DNA of 64,000 nt from Nitrospira sp. ST-bin5 (GCA_002083555.1 MSXN01000003.1:265910-329909); one strand, 5' to 3'; positions 53,678 to 62,913 are shown, numbered from the stretch's first letter. Translations and numbers: made by a program. The notes: generated from the sequence alone by a model not told the origin.

Positions 53678-54666
53678 TTATCCTCAAACGTTTCAGTGTC
53701 TGGGTCGCTCTGGCAGGAGTGGCCTTCGCAGCCTGGGTGCTGGTGGGCGCCAACAAGGTAGAGCCGATGCCCACGCCGATTTCTGAGCCGCCCCGCTCGC
53801 CCTATGAACAGACGGTGGCGGCATCGGGCATCATCGAGTCGGTGAACGAAAACGTGCGTATCGCACCGCCGGTTGCCGGCTTGATCATCAAAATATTTGT
53901 CGCCGTCGGCGATCAGGTAAAGGAGCAGGCCCCGCTCTTCCAACTCGACGACCGGGAATTGCGCGCCCAGCTGCTTAGTCGCGAGGCGGCAATCCCCCCG
54001 CTGCAGGCCCAGATCGATGAGCAGCAATACCGTATCGGCGATCTCGACACCCAGTTGCGCCGCCTCAAGGCCGTGCACGATGAGCGGGCGGTGAGTGAAG
54101 ACGATCTCAAACGCACGTGGTATGCCCTCGAGGTGGCGAAACGCACCCGGCAACGCCTCGAGGCGAACCTGAAGCAGGCGATCGCCCAGCGTGAGGAAGT
54201 CACGATTCTCCTCGACCGGCTGACGGTCCGGGCTCCCCGCGACGGAACAATTTTGCAGGTCAATGTCCGCGCCGGCGAGTACGCCACTCCGGGGGCGAGC
54301 GAACCGCTCCTGTTGCTCGGCGATACCCAGCGGCTTCAAGTGCGAGCCGATGTCGACGAGGTCAACGCCCCGATGGTTGCACCACAGGCAGCGGGAGTCG
54401 CCTCCCTCAAGTCCATGGCCGGCACGAAGATCCCTCTGACGTTTGTCCGGATCGAGCCCTATGTCGTACCTAAAAAATCGTTGACCGGAGATAACAGCGA
54501 ACGCGTCGACACGCGGGTGCTTCAGATTATTTACAGATTCGACCGACCCCCGTTCCCCGTCTATGCCGGCCAACAAGTCGATGTGTTCATCCAACGCCAA
54601 CCCGCCGGTCCGGCAGCATCCGCGCCCCGCCCTGCCGCAAGTCGCCAGCAGGAGCCGGCGCCATGA
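53674..54666 (+). CDS. HlyD-type membrane-fusion protein
   Basis: 330 aa. One N-terminal TM (about 8-25), a lipoyl-like half-domain (NVRIAPPVAGLIIKIFVAVGDQV), a coiled-coil hairpin (about 95-185) and the second lipoyl half followed by a beta-barrel domain (GTILQVNVRAGEYATPG). It links the DevC-like inner-membrane exporter to the outer-membrane channel. Overlaps the ATPase gene by 4 nt. Confidence 0.88.
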   Translation: MIILKRFSVWVALAGVAFAAWVLVGANKVEPMPTPISEPPRSPYEQTVAASGIIESVNENVRIAPPVAGLIIKIFVAVGDQVKEQAPLFQLDDRELRAQLLSREAAIPPLQAQIDEQQYRIGDLDTQLRRLKAVHDERAVSEDDLKRTWYALEVAKRTRQRLEANLKQAIAQREEVTILLDRLTVRAPRDGTILQVNVRAGEYATPGASEPLLLLGDTQRLQVRADVDEVNAPMVAPQAAGVASLKSMAGTKIPLTFVRIEPYVVPKKSLTGDNSERVDTRVLQIIYRFDRPPFPVYAGQQVDVFIQRQPAGPAASAPRPAASRQQEPAP

Positions 54667-56144
54667 CGCGACGCACGTCGATCATCCCCGTCGTGCTGGC
54701 CGCGCTGAGTCTGACGGCCTGCGTACAGGGAAAGAACTATGAGCGCCCGGCCGTCGACGTTCCGACCGATTGGACGAACATCGCCGCGGCAGATCCGGCG
54801 CGCTTCCCCGCCAATCAACAGCCCGACGCCGAATGGTGGCGCGCGTTCGGAAACGACGAACTGACCGGCCTCATTGAGCGGGCCCTGCAGCAGAATCACG
54901 ATGTGAAACGCGCGGTGGCCCGCGTGCTGGAAAGCCGCGCCGCCGTCATGTCCGCCGCCGCGGGACTCTATCCCCAGGTCAATCTACAGGGCAGTTACAG
55001 CAATCTGGCTGTCTCCAAAAACACCTTCGCGGGCCTGGGGTTCGCCCGAGGCGGACAGCCGGGGCCGCAAGTCTTCGCTACCCCCGGCAGTACATTCGAC
55101 CTCTGGAACGGGTCTCTGGATCTGCGCTGGGAATTGGATTTCTGGGGCCGCATCCGCCGCGGGGAAGAGGCTGCCGTTGCCGAGGTCGGCGCGAATGAAC
55201 AGGATGCCCGGGCGGTCGCCCTGTCTTTGATCAGCGATCTTGGACAGTCTTACTTCCGCATTCGTGAGCTCGACGAACAGATTGAGATTGCCGCCAGAAC
55301 CGTTGCAGTACGACAGGAATCCTTGGACATTATCAAGAAGCGGGCATCGGCCGGCCTCGCCTCCGATCTGGATGTGGCGAGAACCGACGTGCTGGTGGCA
55401 GAAGCCGCCGGATTGCTCCCCGACCTGACGCGAAGCCGGACTGTGGAACTGCATCGCCTTGAGGTGCTCACGGGTTCATCGCCCGGCTCGATTGACCTTC
55501 CTCGCAAGGCTCTGAGCGCCGCCGTGACGCAACCGGAAATTCCCGTCGGTTTGCCCTCTCAGTTACTCGAACGACGACCGGATATTCTCCAATCAGAATC
55601 CACGCTGATGGCCGCGAATGCCCGGATCGGCCAGGCCCGCGCCTACTTCTTCCCGACCCTCTCCATCACCGGGCAGGGCGGCCTGCAGAGCGCCGAATTC
55701 GCCAACTGGTTTTCAGGAAACAGCTGGAACTACAGTATCGGTCCATCGATCACCCTGCCGATTTTTCTTGGGGGCACCAACGTGGCCCGGTTGGATCAGG
55801 CGGAATCGCGCTACCAGCAAATGCTCGAAAGCTATCAGCAGACCATCCTCCAGGCCTTTCGGGAAGTGGCCGATCTGCTGGTATCCCTGAACAGCAGAGC
55901 CGAGCAGCTGGCTCGCCAGCAGGAACAGCTCACGGCCGCCCGAACGGCTGTGACCCTGGCCACAGTCAGATATCGCAAAGGTCTGGTGAATTACCTGGAT
56001 GTGCTTGATGCCCAACGGGTCGTGCTCTCGGCCGAAACCCAAGTGGTCCTGACTGAACGGGCGCGATTGACGGATATGGTCAGCCTGTTCAAAGCGTTGG
56101 GAGGAGGATGGAGGCAGCCGGCCCCACCGATTTCTCCGTCATAA
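54663..56144 (+). CDS. TolC/OprM-type outer-membrane lipoprotein
   Basis: 493 aa. Lipobox SLTAC with C20, then RPAVDVP and the alternating helical pattern of RND/NodT outer-membrane channels (QQNHDVKRAVARVLESRAAV, LERRPDILQSESTLMAANARIGQARA). It completes a tripartite efflux system with the three genes upstream; the start overlaps the HlyD stop. The cargo is unknown. Confidence 0.9.
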   Translation: MTRRTSIIPVVLAALSLTACVQGKNYERPAVDVPTDWTNIAAADPARFPANQQPDAEWWRAFGNDELTGLIERALQQNHDVKRAVARVLESRAAVMSAAAGLYPQVNLQGSYSNLAVSKNTFAGLGFARGGQPGPQVFATPGSTFDLWNGSLDLRWELDFWGRIRRGEEAAVAEVGANEQDARAVALSLISDLGQSYFRIRELDEQIEIAARTVAVRQESLDIIKKRASAGLASDLDVARTDVLVAEAAGLLPDLTRSRTVELHRLEVLTGSSPGSIDLPRKALSAAVTQPEIPVGLPSQLLERRPDILQSESTLMAANARIGQARAYFFPTLSITGQGGLQSAEFANWFSGNSWNYSIGPSITLPIFLGGTNVARLDQAESRYQQMLESYQQTILQAFREVADLLVSLNSRAEQLARQQEQLTAARTAVTLATVRYRKGLVNYLDVLDAQRVVLSAETQVVLTERARLTDMVSLFKALGGGWRQPAPPISPS

Positions 56145-56288
56145 TCCAGGCCGTCAAAACCGAGTCCCGGTCTCGATGATCGACCTGTCGTCCTGCCCCC
56201 CGCCGCGACTAGCGCAAAATATGTATTTTCTGGCGCTGATGACGACTCAAGAATAGGCTGAGTCTAACCGATTAAGTAGTAGACCTGT
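56145..56288. promoter_or_regulatory. Intergenic palindrome before the receiver gene
   Basis: At 56211-56237 AGCGC-AAAATA-TG-TATTTT-CTG-GCGCT is an imperfect inverted repeat that could be an operator. No strong promoter could be assigned for the receiver gene that follows. Confidence 0.3.
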
Positions 56289-56795
56289 ATGGACCACACT
56301 GCCGCCAATAGCCCAGCGTCTCACTCACCCGCGACGATTCTCGTCGTGGATGACGAGTCATCCATCATCAAGTTATGCCGCGCACTCCTCCAGCCAGAAG
56401 GCTACAACATCCTGGAAGCGGATGGTAGTTCGGAGGCGCTGAAAATCTGCGCCAAGCACGAGGGACCAATTGATATCTTATTGACCGACTTGGTGCTCCC
56501 TCCTCCCGGATTTCAGCTCGCCTCAAGCAGCAATGAATTTCCCCATGTCCATGGACATGAGCTGGCCATGCGCGCCGCCACGATGCGGCAGGGGCTGAGA
56601 ATCATCCTCATGTCTGGCAATCCGGACAAGGAACTTACCAGCCACAGGATCAAACGAGGCTCACTCCCGTTCCTGCAGAAGCCGTTTGAACGAGCCGTAT
56701 TGATTCAGCTCATCTTCGATGTACTGAAGACTCCTCCGCCGATGCTCAATCTGAATCAGGGGAAAGCGGCGAACGACGTCGACTGGTTCGGATAA
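56289..56795 (+). CDS. Receiver-domain protein with C-terminal extension
   Basis: 168 aa. Receiver with D21/D22, phospho-acceptor D67 and K in FLQKPFERA. There is an insertion between the phospho-acceptor and the middle of the domain (PPPGFQLASSSNEFPHVHGHE) and a short tail. No output domain. It may be controlled by an unlinked hybrid kinase. Confidence 0.75.
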   Translation: MDHTAANSPASHSPATILVVDDESSIIKLCRALLQPEGYNILEADGSSEALKICAKHEGPIDILLTDLVLPPPGFQLASSSNEFPHVHGHELAMRAATMRQGLRIILMSGNPDKELTSHRIKRGSLPFLQKPFERAVLIQLIFDVLKTPPPMLNLNQGKAANDVDWFG

Positions 56796-56860
56796 TCCCT
56801 CACCCCGACCTCATTCATCCGGACGAGAGATACGGTGCGCCTTCCAGTCATGCTGGATGG

Positions 56861-57535
56861 CTAGGCGTGTTCCGTCATAAACCACCCGGCGATGGAGAGC
56901 CGCCGGTGTTGACCGGCTGTTTGATCGACCCGGCACACCCGGTGAAACCGCGGCACGGTGAACATGACCAGGGAGCCCGGACGGGGCTCGATACAATGCG
57001 TGACGGACAATGCCGGCTTCTCCGCCGTGTGGGTCGAACGGGTGGCATAGACAATCAATTCCCCGCCCCAATCCGATTGCCACTCTTCGTGGAAATAGCT
57101 CACCAGCGCAATTCGCCGTGACGGGGCCCGCCGGCCACCGACCGGCTGTCCCTGATCGGTATCGTCATGCGTCAGCAGACAATCGCCGGCCGAATACGAG
57201 TAATAGCTGAACCCCATGTGGCGGCCGATGATGTTCGGGAACGATTCCATGTGTTCCTGGATACAGGGCAACTGCAACCGGGACAAGAATCGATTCCCCT
57301 GCGCCGGTCCGATCTCCGCTTTGGCCCAATTGCCTGAATCCGGAAAATCTTCCCGCACTTTGGGCAGGTCCGTCAAACTCTTCCAGGAGGCCTGATTCAT
57401 CGCATCGCGAAAATACTGCCGTTCGTCGGCTGACCAGAAGTTTTCCACGACCAGCACCGGGCTCTGGCGGAATGAAAACGACTGGAGATTCGAGAGCGGA
57501 ACCACCGAAGCACGCACTCCTGCCTGAGTCTCCAC
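56861..57535 (-). CDS. 2-oxoglutarate/Fe(II)-dependent oxygenase, prolyl-4-hydroxylase-like
   Basis: 224 aa. The double-stranded beta-helix shows HxD as HDDTDQ, a downstream histidine in RFHRV and an arginine in HRRLSIAGW that would hold 2-oxoglutarate. GTG at 57535 is chosen because AAGGAGG precedes it; 13 codons of earlier frame are not supported. The substrate is unknown; small-molecule and protein hydroxylases share this fold. Confidence 0.75.
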   Translation of the reverse strand: METQAGVRASVVPLSNLQSFSFRQSPVLVVENFWSADERQYFRDAMNQASWKSLTDLPKVREDFPDSGNWAKAEIGPAQGNRFLSRLQLPCIQEHMESFPNIIGRHMGFSYYSYSAGDCLLTHDDTDQGQPVGGRRAPSRRIALVSYFHEEWQSDWGGELIVYATRSTHTAEKPALSVTHCIEPRPGSLVMFTVPRFHRVCRVDQTAGQHRRLSIAGWFMTEHA

Positions 57536-57626
57536 GAGCTTCCTCCTTGGAACAACGGACCGGCCATCCGACAAGTTGTCTTATCACTCTCATCTTGAGA
57601 ATGACAAGGCCGACCGCAGAAACGCT

Positions 57627-57660
57627 GAAGGGGCTGCCACCTCTCGGTGACAGCCCCTTC
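57627..57660 (-). terminator. Terminator hairpin after the RRM gene
   Basis: 15-position stem GAAGGGGCTGCCACC/GGTGACAGCCCCTTC (one mismatch) with a TCTC loop, 23 nt beyond the RRM stop. The U-tract is weak (GTTTC). Confidence 0.6.
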
Positions 57661-57682
57661 ATGACCCATGGCACAGAATGTA

Positions 57683-58036
57683 TTACCAGCGGTCGCGCTT
57701 GCCGCCGCCGCCACCACCGTTACCACCACGGCCACCGCCGCCGCCAAATCCACCACGTCCGCCACCACCACCGCCACCCGTGCGGGGCTCCTGCGGGCGC
57801 GCTTCATTGACGGTCAGAGTACGGCCGCCAAAATCGGCGCCGTTCAAAGCCGTAATAGCCGCTTGAGCTTCTGAATCAGAGGCCATCTCCACGAAGCCGA
57901 AGCCCCGTGACTGGCCGGTGAACTTGTCCGTGATCACGCGCGCAGACTCAACAGCCCCATGCGCGGCAAACAGTTCACTGAGTTGTTGTTCGGTCGCCGC
58001 ATAGGGCAACCCACCGACGTAGATCTTCGAACCCAT
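57683..58036 (-). CDS. Glycine-rich RRM RNA-binding protein
   Basis: 117 aa. One RRM (1-80) with RNP2 KIYVGGLPY and RNP1 GQSRGFGFVEM, then a glycine-rich tail with RGG boxes ending KRDRW. Small RRM proteins of this type occur in cyanobacteria and other bacteria and are often cold-induced. A long leader (about 200 nt of non-coding DNA to the next gene) and AAAGGAGG upstream suggest strong, possibly post-transcriptional, control. Confidence 0.9.
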   Translation of the reverse strand: MGSKIYVGGLPYAATEQQLSELFAAHGAVESARVITDKFTGQSRGFGFVEMASDSEAQAAITALNGADFGGRTLTVNEARPQEPRTGGGGGGGRGGFGGGGGRGGNGGGGGGKRDRW

Positions 58037-58256
58037 GTGGGTTCCTCCTTTGAAAATGATGATATTGTCTTGGACTCGAGTGACGGAGGAAGGAGCGGGC
58101 CGAAGACGCGATCAGTGAGGCGACTCAGGTCTGACTTCCGACGAAATTCCCGGGCAAGGCAACATCGTTGCGGGCCTGCTTTATTTTAGCGATTCATCGC
58201 GAGGCCCTGGCGATGACGTGGCATCAGCCTAACACAGGGGTCCAGTGAATTCAACG

Positions 58257-59048
58257 TCACTCCCCGACACGAACCAGCAGACCCTGATTCCGGCAATAGG
58301 CAAACGTCCGGTGAAACCAGGCGATCATCGTGGCTAAAAACAGCACATTCAGTCCGATCGCCCAACCGAGATGCTCGAGCGGCTGGCCGGACTGACTGAG
58401 CACGCCCCGCATCCCTTCGAAGACATGGGCCGCCGGATTGGCCCAAGCGACCGGCTTCAGCCAGGCCGGCAGGACATCCATCGGATAGAACACGCAGGAG
58501 ATCGGCTGAAAGAGGAACACCATGCTCCAGGCGAGCACTTCAGCCTCCTGCCCGAACCGCATGATCAGCGAGGTCGTAAACACACCGATCACCCAACCGG
58601 CCACGACTAAATTCAGCACGAACGGAAGCAGCCACAGCCCGATAATCAGAATACTGTAGTCATAAAACAGCCAGGCGCAGAGTCCCATCACCAGCGAGAC
58701 GCAGACCACCTTGAAGATGCTCATGATCATCGTCGCAGCCAGAAACTCGCTCGGCTTGAGCGGACTCGCAAACAGATTCATCAGGTTGCGGGACCAGAGT
58801 TCTTCGAGAAACGAAATGGTGATCCCCTGCTGAGACCGGAACAGGACATCCCAGAGAATCAGCGCGCCAAGGAAAAACGTGACGAATCCCGGGACCTGCG
58901 TCTGATATCGCGCGAGATACAGGGTAATGAATCCCCAGATGACGAGATCGAGAAACGGCCAGTAGAAGATCTCCATGATCCGGGGCAAACTCCGGCGATA
59001 GAGGTAGAGGTGACGGAACACGATGGCGGTAATACGATGGAGTTTCAT
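58257..59048 (-). CDS. ABC-2 type transporter permease
   Basis: 263 aa, six TM helices, with the ABC-2 layout (MEIFYWPFLDLVIWGF, PISCVFYPMDVLPAWLKPVAWANPAAHVFEGMR). AGGA lies 4 nt before the ATG. Partner of the ATPase at 59502-60230. Polysaccharide, lipid or drug export are possible; the substrate is not visible. Confidence 0.88.
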   Translation of the reverse strand: MKLHRITAIVFRHLYLYRRSLPRIMEIFYWPFLDLVIWGFITLYLARYQTQVPGFVTFFLGALILWDVLFRSQQGITISFLEELWSRNLMNLFASPLKPSEFLAATMIMSIFKVVCVSLVMGLCAWLFYDYSILIIGLWLLPFVLNLVVAGWVIGVFTTSLIMRFGQEAEVLAWSMVFLFQPISCVFYPMDVLPAWLKPVAWANPAAHVFEGMRGVLSQSGQPLEHLGWAIGLNVLFLATMIAWFHRTFAYCRNQGLLVRVGE

Positions 59049-59054
59049 GGAATC

Positions 59055-59462
59055 CTAATGGTGATGTTCCTCACCGCAGCCCCCGCAATCTCCACACCCC
59101 TGGTGCCGTCCCAACATCGTATCCATCATCGTCTGCGCACCGCCGACCAGCCGTTCGCCGACACGCGTGCCGTCCGGTAATTTTCTCAGACCCAATCCGA
59201 GCAGCGTCACCGGGACTCCCGCCACGCCCAACAGAAAGGGCCAGGTACCCACGCGCGCGCTATCCATCATCCACACCACCGCCACTACCATTAGGAGGGG
59301 GACCAATCCCGCGGTGAGGCTGGCCCGCACCACTTGCCACTTACTGGTACCGCGAAGCACGCCCACGAGAGCAAACACCGACCAGAAGAGTCCCCAACAG
59401 GCACTCACTCCAAATCCGCCCAGCACCAGCCCTAGCGCAAACGAGATGGCTGTCTCGATCAT
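59055..59462 (-). CDS. Small membrane protein with Cys/His-rich tail
   Basis: 135 aa. Three or four TM segments and a C-terminal tail CGDCGGCGEEHHH, a likely metal-binding end. Located between the ABC-2 ATPase and permease genes and probably part of that transporter. Confidence 0.7.
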   Translation of the reverse strand: MIETAISFALGLVLGGFGVSACWGLFWSVFALVGVLRGTSKWQVVRASLTAGLVPLLMVVAVVWMMDSARVGTWPFLLGVAGVPVTLLGLGLRKLPDGTRVGERLVGGAQTMMDTMLGRHQGCGDCGGCGEEHHH

Positions 59463-59501
59463 GATAGACGCACTCCATTCCTTCCCCGCCTTGCGGGGCC
59501 G

Positions 59502-60230
59502 CTATGATTCTCTGGCCAACTTCAAAAACACGTCTTCGAGATCCGTCTGCCCGAAGCGGGAAACAATTTGAGCAGCCGTACCCTCCGCCACAAGATTACC
59601 TTTTTGGAGGAAGATAATACGATCCGACATTTCCTCCATTTCCCGCATGTTGTGCGAGGTATAGAGGACGCTCAATCCGGAGGCGCGTTGTTCGTCCTTC
59701 AGCAAGGCTCTGATTTTATGCGCGATATCAGGATCCAGGCTGGCCGTCGGTTCGTCCAGGAAGAGAATCTTCGGTTCCGTCAAAAAAGCCTTCGCGAGCG
59801 TCAGTCTGGTCATCTGCCCCGATGACAGTTTGCGCGTCACCTTGTGCCGAAACTCCCCCATCTCCAACTTCTTCACGATGTCATCGATCTTTCTCTGGAC
59901 ATCGGGCAGGCCGTAGAGCCTGGCCACGACCCATAAATTTTCCTCGACCGTCAGCGATTGCGGCATCGACACATAAGTGGATGAAAAATTGACCCGCTGC
60001 AGAATAGCTTCCCGATGGATCTCCAGATCCATCCCGAACATTGAGATCGTTCCGGAGGTGGGCGTAATGAGGCCCAGCAGCATGTGCATCGTCGTCGTCT
60101 TGCCCGCGCCGTTCGGCCCCAAGACACCGAGGATCTCACCGGGCTGCAGGGCAAACGAAATGCCGTTGACGGCCGTAAAGTCGCCGAACGTTTTAGTCAG
60201 ATTACGGACTTCAAGAACAGGTGACGCCAT
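59502..60230 (-). CDS. ABC-2 transporter ATPase
   Basis: 242 aa. Walker A GPNGAGKTT, signature LSSGQMTRL, Walker B ILFLDEPT and H-switch TSHNMREMEE. The start at MASPVLEV is preferred; a TTG seven codons upstream overlaps the cytochrome stop. Partner of the permease two genes downstream. Confidence 0.9.
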   Translation of the reverse strand: MASPVLEVRNLTKTFGDFTAVNGISFALQPGEILGVLGPNGAGKTTTMHMLLGLITPTSGTISMFGMDLEIHREAILQRVNFSSTYVSMPQSLTVEENLWVVARLYGLPDVQRKIDDIVKKLEMGEFRHKVTRKLSSGQMTRLTLAKAFLTEPKILFLDEPTASLDPDIAHKIRALLKDEQRASGLSVLYTSHNMREMEEMSDRIIFLQKGNLVAEGTAAQIVSRFGQTDLEDVFLKLARES

Positions 60231-60247
60231 CGCAAGAGTCTCAGATC

Positions 60248-60958
60248 TCAATTGAACAGTAAGGCCGCACCGATTTTGTCAGGAAGATGGCAGGTTTCAC
60301 ACTTCCGGCTGATCGGCTTTCCCTTGTACTCCTGTTTGCCGTCATGGCAGCGGAAACAGTCGGACAAGGCCCTGGTACGGAGGTACGATCCTTCGGGATG
60401 ATCGGGATACCAGGGCTGGCTGTCAGCCGCCACATGCCCGCGCGGGATCACAATCGGGTAGCCCTTGATCGGTTTTTCGTGGACCACAGCTGAATGACAT
60501 GTAGTACACCCCTCACCCTGCCCCCTCACACCAAAGGCCTCCATATGCGCACGGTGGCTCATCACCAGCCCCACGTCCTTCACTGGCGCAGGCAGATCCC
60601 GCGTGGCGATTTCAGAGACTCGCAGGATGTTCCGGTGACAACCCAGACAGACATCCGACTCCACCTTCGCCTGGAGATTATGGGAATCGGTCGGCGTCCC
60701 GAACAGATGAATCATCGAGTCCTTCGTCCCGTTCCACGCCTTGTCATGGATCCATCCTTCAAGGCCGGGACGGACATGGCAGGCCACACAGGTCACTTCT
60801 TTATGAGACGACGTCACCCAGCTGTCATACGAGGGCGTAATGGTATGGCAACTGGCACAGAACTTCGGGTGATTGGTCAGGGGAATTGCAATCCCGCCGA
60901 AGGCGAATGCTCCGGCGATCAGGGCCAGAATCAGTCTCGCTTTACGGTTCCAATTCAT
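60248..60958 (-). CDS. Membrane-anchored hexaheme cytochrome c (NapC/NirT-like)
   Basis: 236 aa. One N-terminal TM (about 9-27) and six CxxCH motifs at 34-38, 57-61, 104-108, 151-155, 201-205 and 220-224. The first two and the intervening histidines resemble NapC/NirT-type quinol-oxidising tetraheme cytochromes. Its start overlaps the mobB stop. A link with the ABC-2 transporter is positional only. Confidence 0.8.
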   Translation of the reverse strand: MNWNRKARLILALIAGAFAFGGIAIPLTNHPKFCASCHTITPSYDSWVTSSHKEVTCVACHVRPGLEGWIHDKAWNGTKDSMIHLFGTPTDSHNLQAKVESDVCLGCHRNILRVSEIATRDLPAPVKDVGLVMSHRAHMEAFGVRGQGEGCTTCHSAVVHEKPIKGYPIVIPRGHVAADSQPWYPDHPEGSYLRTRALSDCFRCHDGKQEYKGKPISRKCETCHLPDKIGAALLFN

Positions 60959-61454
60959 GTGTGACGCGCGGGAAGTGCTTGATGATGAGGGCCGCGACAC
61001 CCGTAACATCGTTCAAATCGAGCACCGGCACAGGAAGATCGATCGGCTTGTCGGAAACCACCGCCAGTAGCCCGTCGGGAGAGACCGGCACTTCGCCGAC
61101 CTGCTCGCGTATCACGACAATCTTGAGATAGCCTTCGCTCTTCCAGCCTTCCGCAATAATGAGATCGTAGGAGCCGTCGAGAAACCGGTCTCGAATTTCC
61201 TCAACCTTCATTTCCTCCGGCACATCGGCAAACATCGCCAAACTGCCGCGAGACATCACGATGACACTGCTGGCCCCCGCACGTTTATGGCGCCAGCTAT
61301 CTTTCCCTTCAGTATCGAGATCGAACCCGTGGCCAGCATGCTTCACCGTCGCCACGCGATAGCCCGCCCGCACCAACTCGGGAATCACGCGCTCGATCAG
61401 CGTGGTCTTACCGCTGTTCGACCGGCCGACAAATGACACGATGGGCACGGCCAT
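60942..61454 (-). CDS. mobB: Molybdopterin-guanine dinucleotide biosynthesis protein B
   Basis: 170 aa P-loop protein: GRSNSGKTTLIERVIPEL, then HAGHGFDLDTEGKDSWRHKRAGA and EGWKSEGYLKI, typical of MobB. It assists MobA (gene at 13283) in loading GTP for MGD synthesis. It lies between moeA and a multiheme cytochrome. Confidence 0.9.
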   Translation of the reverse strand: MAVPIVSFVGRSNSGKTTLIERVIPELVRAGYRVATVKHAGHGFDLDTEGKDSWRHKRAGASSVIVMSRGSLAMFADVPEEMKVEEIRDRFLDGSYDLIIAEGWKSEGYLKIVVIREQVGEVPVSPDGLLAVVSDKPIDLPVPVLDLNDVTGVAALIIKHFPRVTHELEP

Positions 61455-61475
61455 GGGCTCAGTCCCTTTCGACGA

Positions 61476-62774
61476 TCAACAACAGGACGTCTTATGCCCG
61501 GTGCTGTGGGTATGCTCTGCCTGCGTTTTCCAGGCCTCCCCGCTCAACAATTGCACCGTCACCAGATCGCCGGGATTCACCCGTTCCACTTCGACGGGGA
61601 TATCGATCAGGCAATTCGCCTTCACCATCGACGTCAAAATTCCGGACCCTTGCGCCCCGGTCGTCCGGACCTTGAAAACACCGTCTTCCCGCGTTAACAC
61701 GCCACGGAGGAAATGCCGGCGGTCCGTTCGTTTCGAAAACTTTTCCTGGATAACTGCATGTACAAGCGGCCGCCCGTAAGTCCGGTGCCCGTTCATCTTC
61801 AAAATGGCCGGCCGCACCAGCTGCTCGAATGTCACCATCGATGACACAGGATTCCCCGGCAGACCGAAAGCTAACTTGCCCTGAATCTTACCAAAGGCCA
61901 GAGGTTGCCCAGGCCGGATCGCGAGCTTCCAGAAATTCATCTCGGCGCCCAATTCGCGGAACACGGCTTTGGTGAAATCGTAATCCCCCATCGACACGCC
62001 GCCGGACAGCACCAGGACATCAGCCGTCAGCCCATGGGAAATCTTTTCCTTCAACGCCTCCGGTGTATCGCGGGCAATCCCGAGCAGGAACGGAATACCG
62101 CCGGCTTCTTGCACCGCCGCCGCAATTCCGTAGCTGTTCGAATTGATGATCTTTTCTTCGCTGAATCGCTCATCTAAATCAGCCAACTCATCACCCGTGG
62201 AGAGAATGGCCACGCGCGGGCGCTGATAGACAAAGACGAAGGACTTCGCAAGAATCGCCAACATGCCCGCATCACCGGGACGAATCTGCGTCCCCTTGGC
62301 AATGATGCATTCGCCCTTCTTCACATCTTCGCCTTGCGGCCGGATGTTGGAGCCGCGCGGCTCGGGCTTGAAGACTCGGACGGAATCGGGCGTGTGTTCC
62401 GTATCTTCCACTTTCAACACCGTGTCCGCGCCTTGCGGAATCGGCGCACCGGTCATGATACGGATCGCTTGCCCGGGGCCAACCGAATTCGTCGGCATTT
62501 TCCCGGCCGGCACATCTTCGATCACCTTGAGGGTAACCGGCTTTTCGATCGCGTGCTCCTGCTTGATATCGTCCCAACGGACGGCGAATCCGTCCATCGC
62601 ACTGTTATTCCACGGCGGATTGTCCCGCTCGGCTACGATATCCTCGCCCAGCACACGGCCCAGCGAGTCAAGGATCGACACCTTCTCCAGGCCCAGCGTC
62701 GGGGTAGATTCCAAGACAATCCGCTGCGCCTCTTCGAGCCGCGTGAGTCCTTCTGTTGCGTCAGTTGCCTTCAC
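61476..62774 (-). CDS. moeA: Molybdopterin molybdenumtransferase
   Basis: 432 aa, starting at GTG. MoeA signatures: PPWNNSAMDGFAV, RIMTGAPIPQGADTV, STGDEL, SGGVSMGDYDF, FGLPGNPVSSMV. It inserts molybdenum into molybdopterin. A C-terminal tail HTHSTGHKTSCC adds two cysteines. The 5' side holds the second copy of the 120-bp repeat. Confidence 0.92.
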   Translation of the reverse strand: MKATDATEGLTRLEEAQRIVLESTPTLGLEKVSILDSLGRVLGEDIVAERDNPPWNNSAMDGFAVRWDDIKQEHAIEKPVTLKVIEDVPAGKMPTNSVGPGQAIRIMTGAPIPQGADTVLKVEDTEHTPDSVRVFKPEPRGSNIRPQGEDVKKGECIIAKGTQIRPGDAGMLAILAKSFVFVYQRPRVAILSTGDELADLDERFSEEKIINSNSYGIAAAVQEAGGIPFLLGIARDTPEALKEKISHGLTADVLVLSGGVSMGDYDFTKAVFRELGAEMNFWKLAIRPGQPLAFGKIQGKLAFGLPGNPVSSMVTFEQLVRPAILKMNGHRTYGRPLVHAVIQEKFSKRTDRRHFLRGVLTREDGVFKVRTTGAQGSGILTSMVKANCLIDIPVEVERVNPGDLVTVQLLSGEAWKTQAEHTHSTGHKTSCC

Positions 62775-62793
62775 AATCGCTCCCGTCTCAAAC

Positions 62794-62913
62794 AGGCTGC
62801 TGAAAAAGTCCGCCAGCGGCGTTCTCGCTGCACTCGGAGGCTTAACGTACCAAGGCGTACGCCTCGCCTCTTCGCTTGCTGCGGCCTTGCCGGACGGCCT
62901 TTTTAAGCAGCCT
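62794..62913. repeat. 120-bp dispersed palindromic repeat, copy B
   Basis: Lies between the Mrp ATPase and moeA. Ends AGGCTGCTGAAAAAG and CTTTTTAAGCAGCCT pair with each other; the core matches copy A (8776-8895). The arm sequences differ from copy A but remain self-complementary. Like copy A it sits in a gap between two co-directional genes, in the same orientation. Confidence 0.8.
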
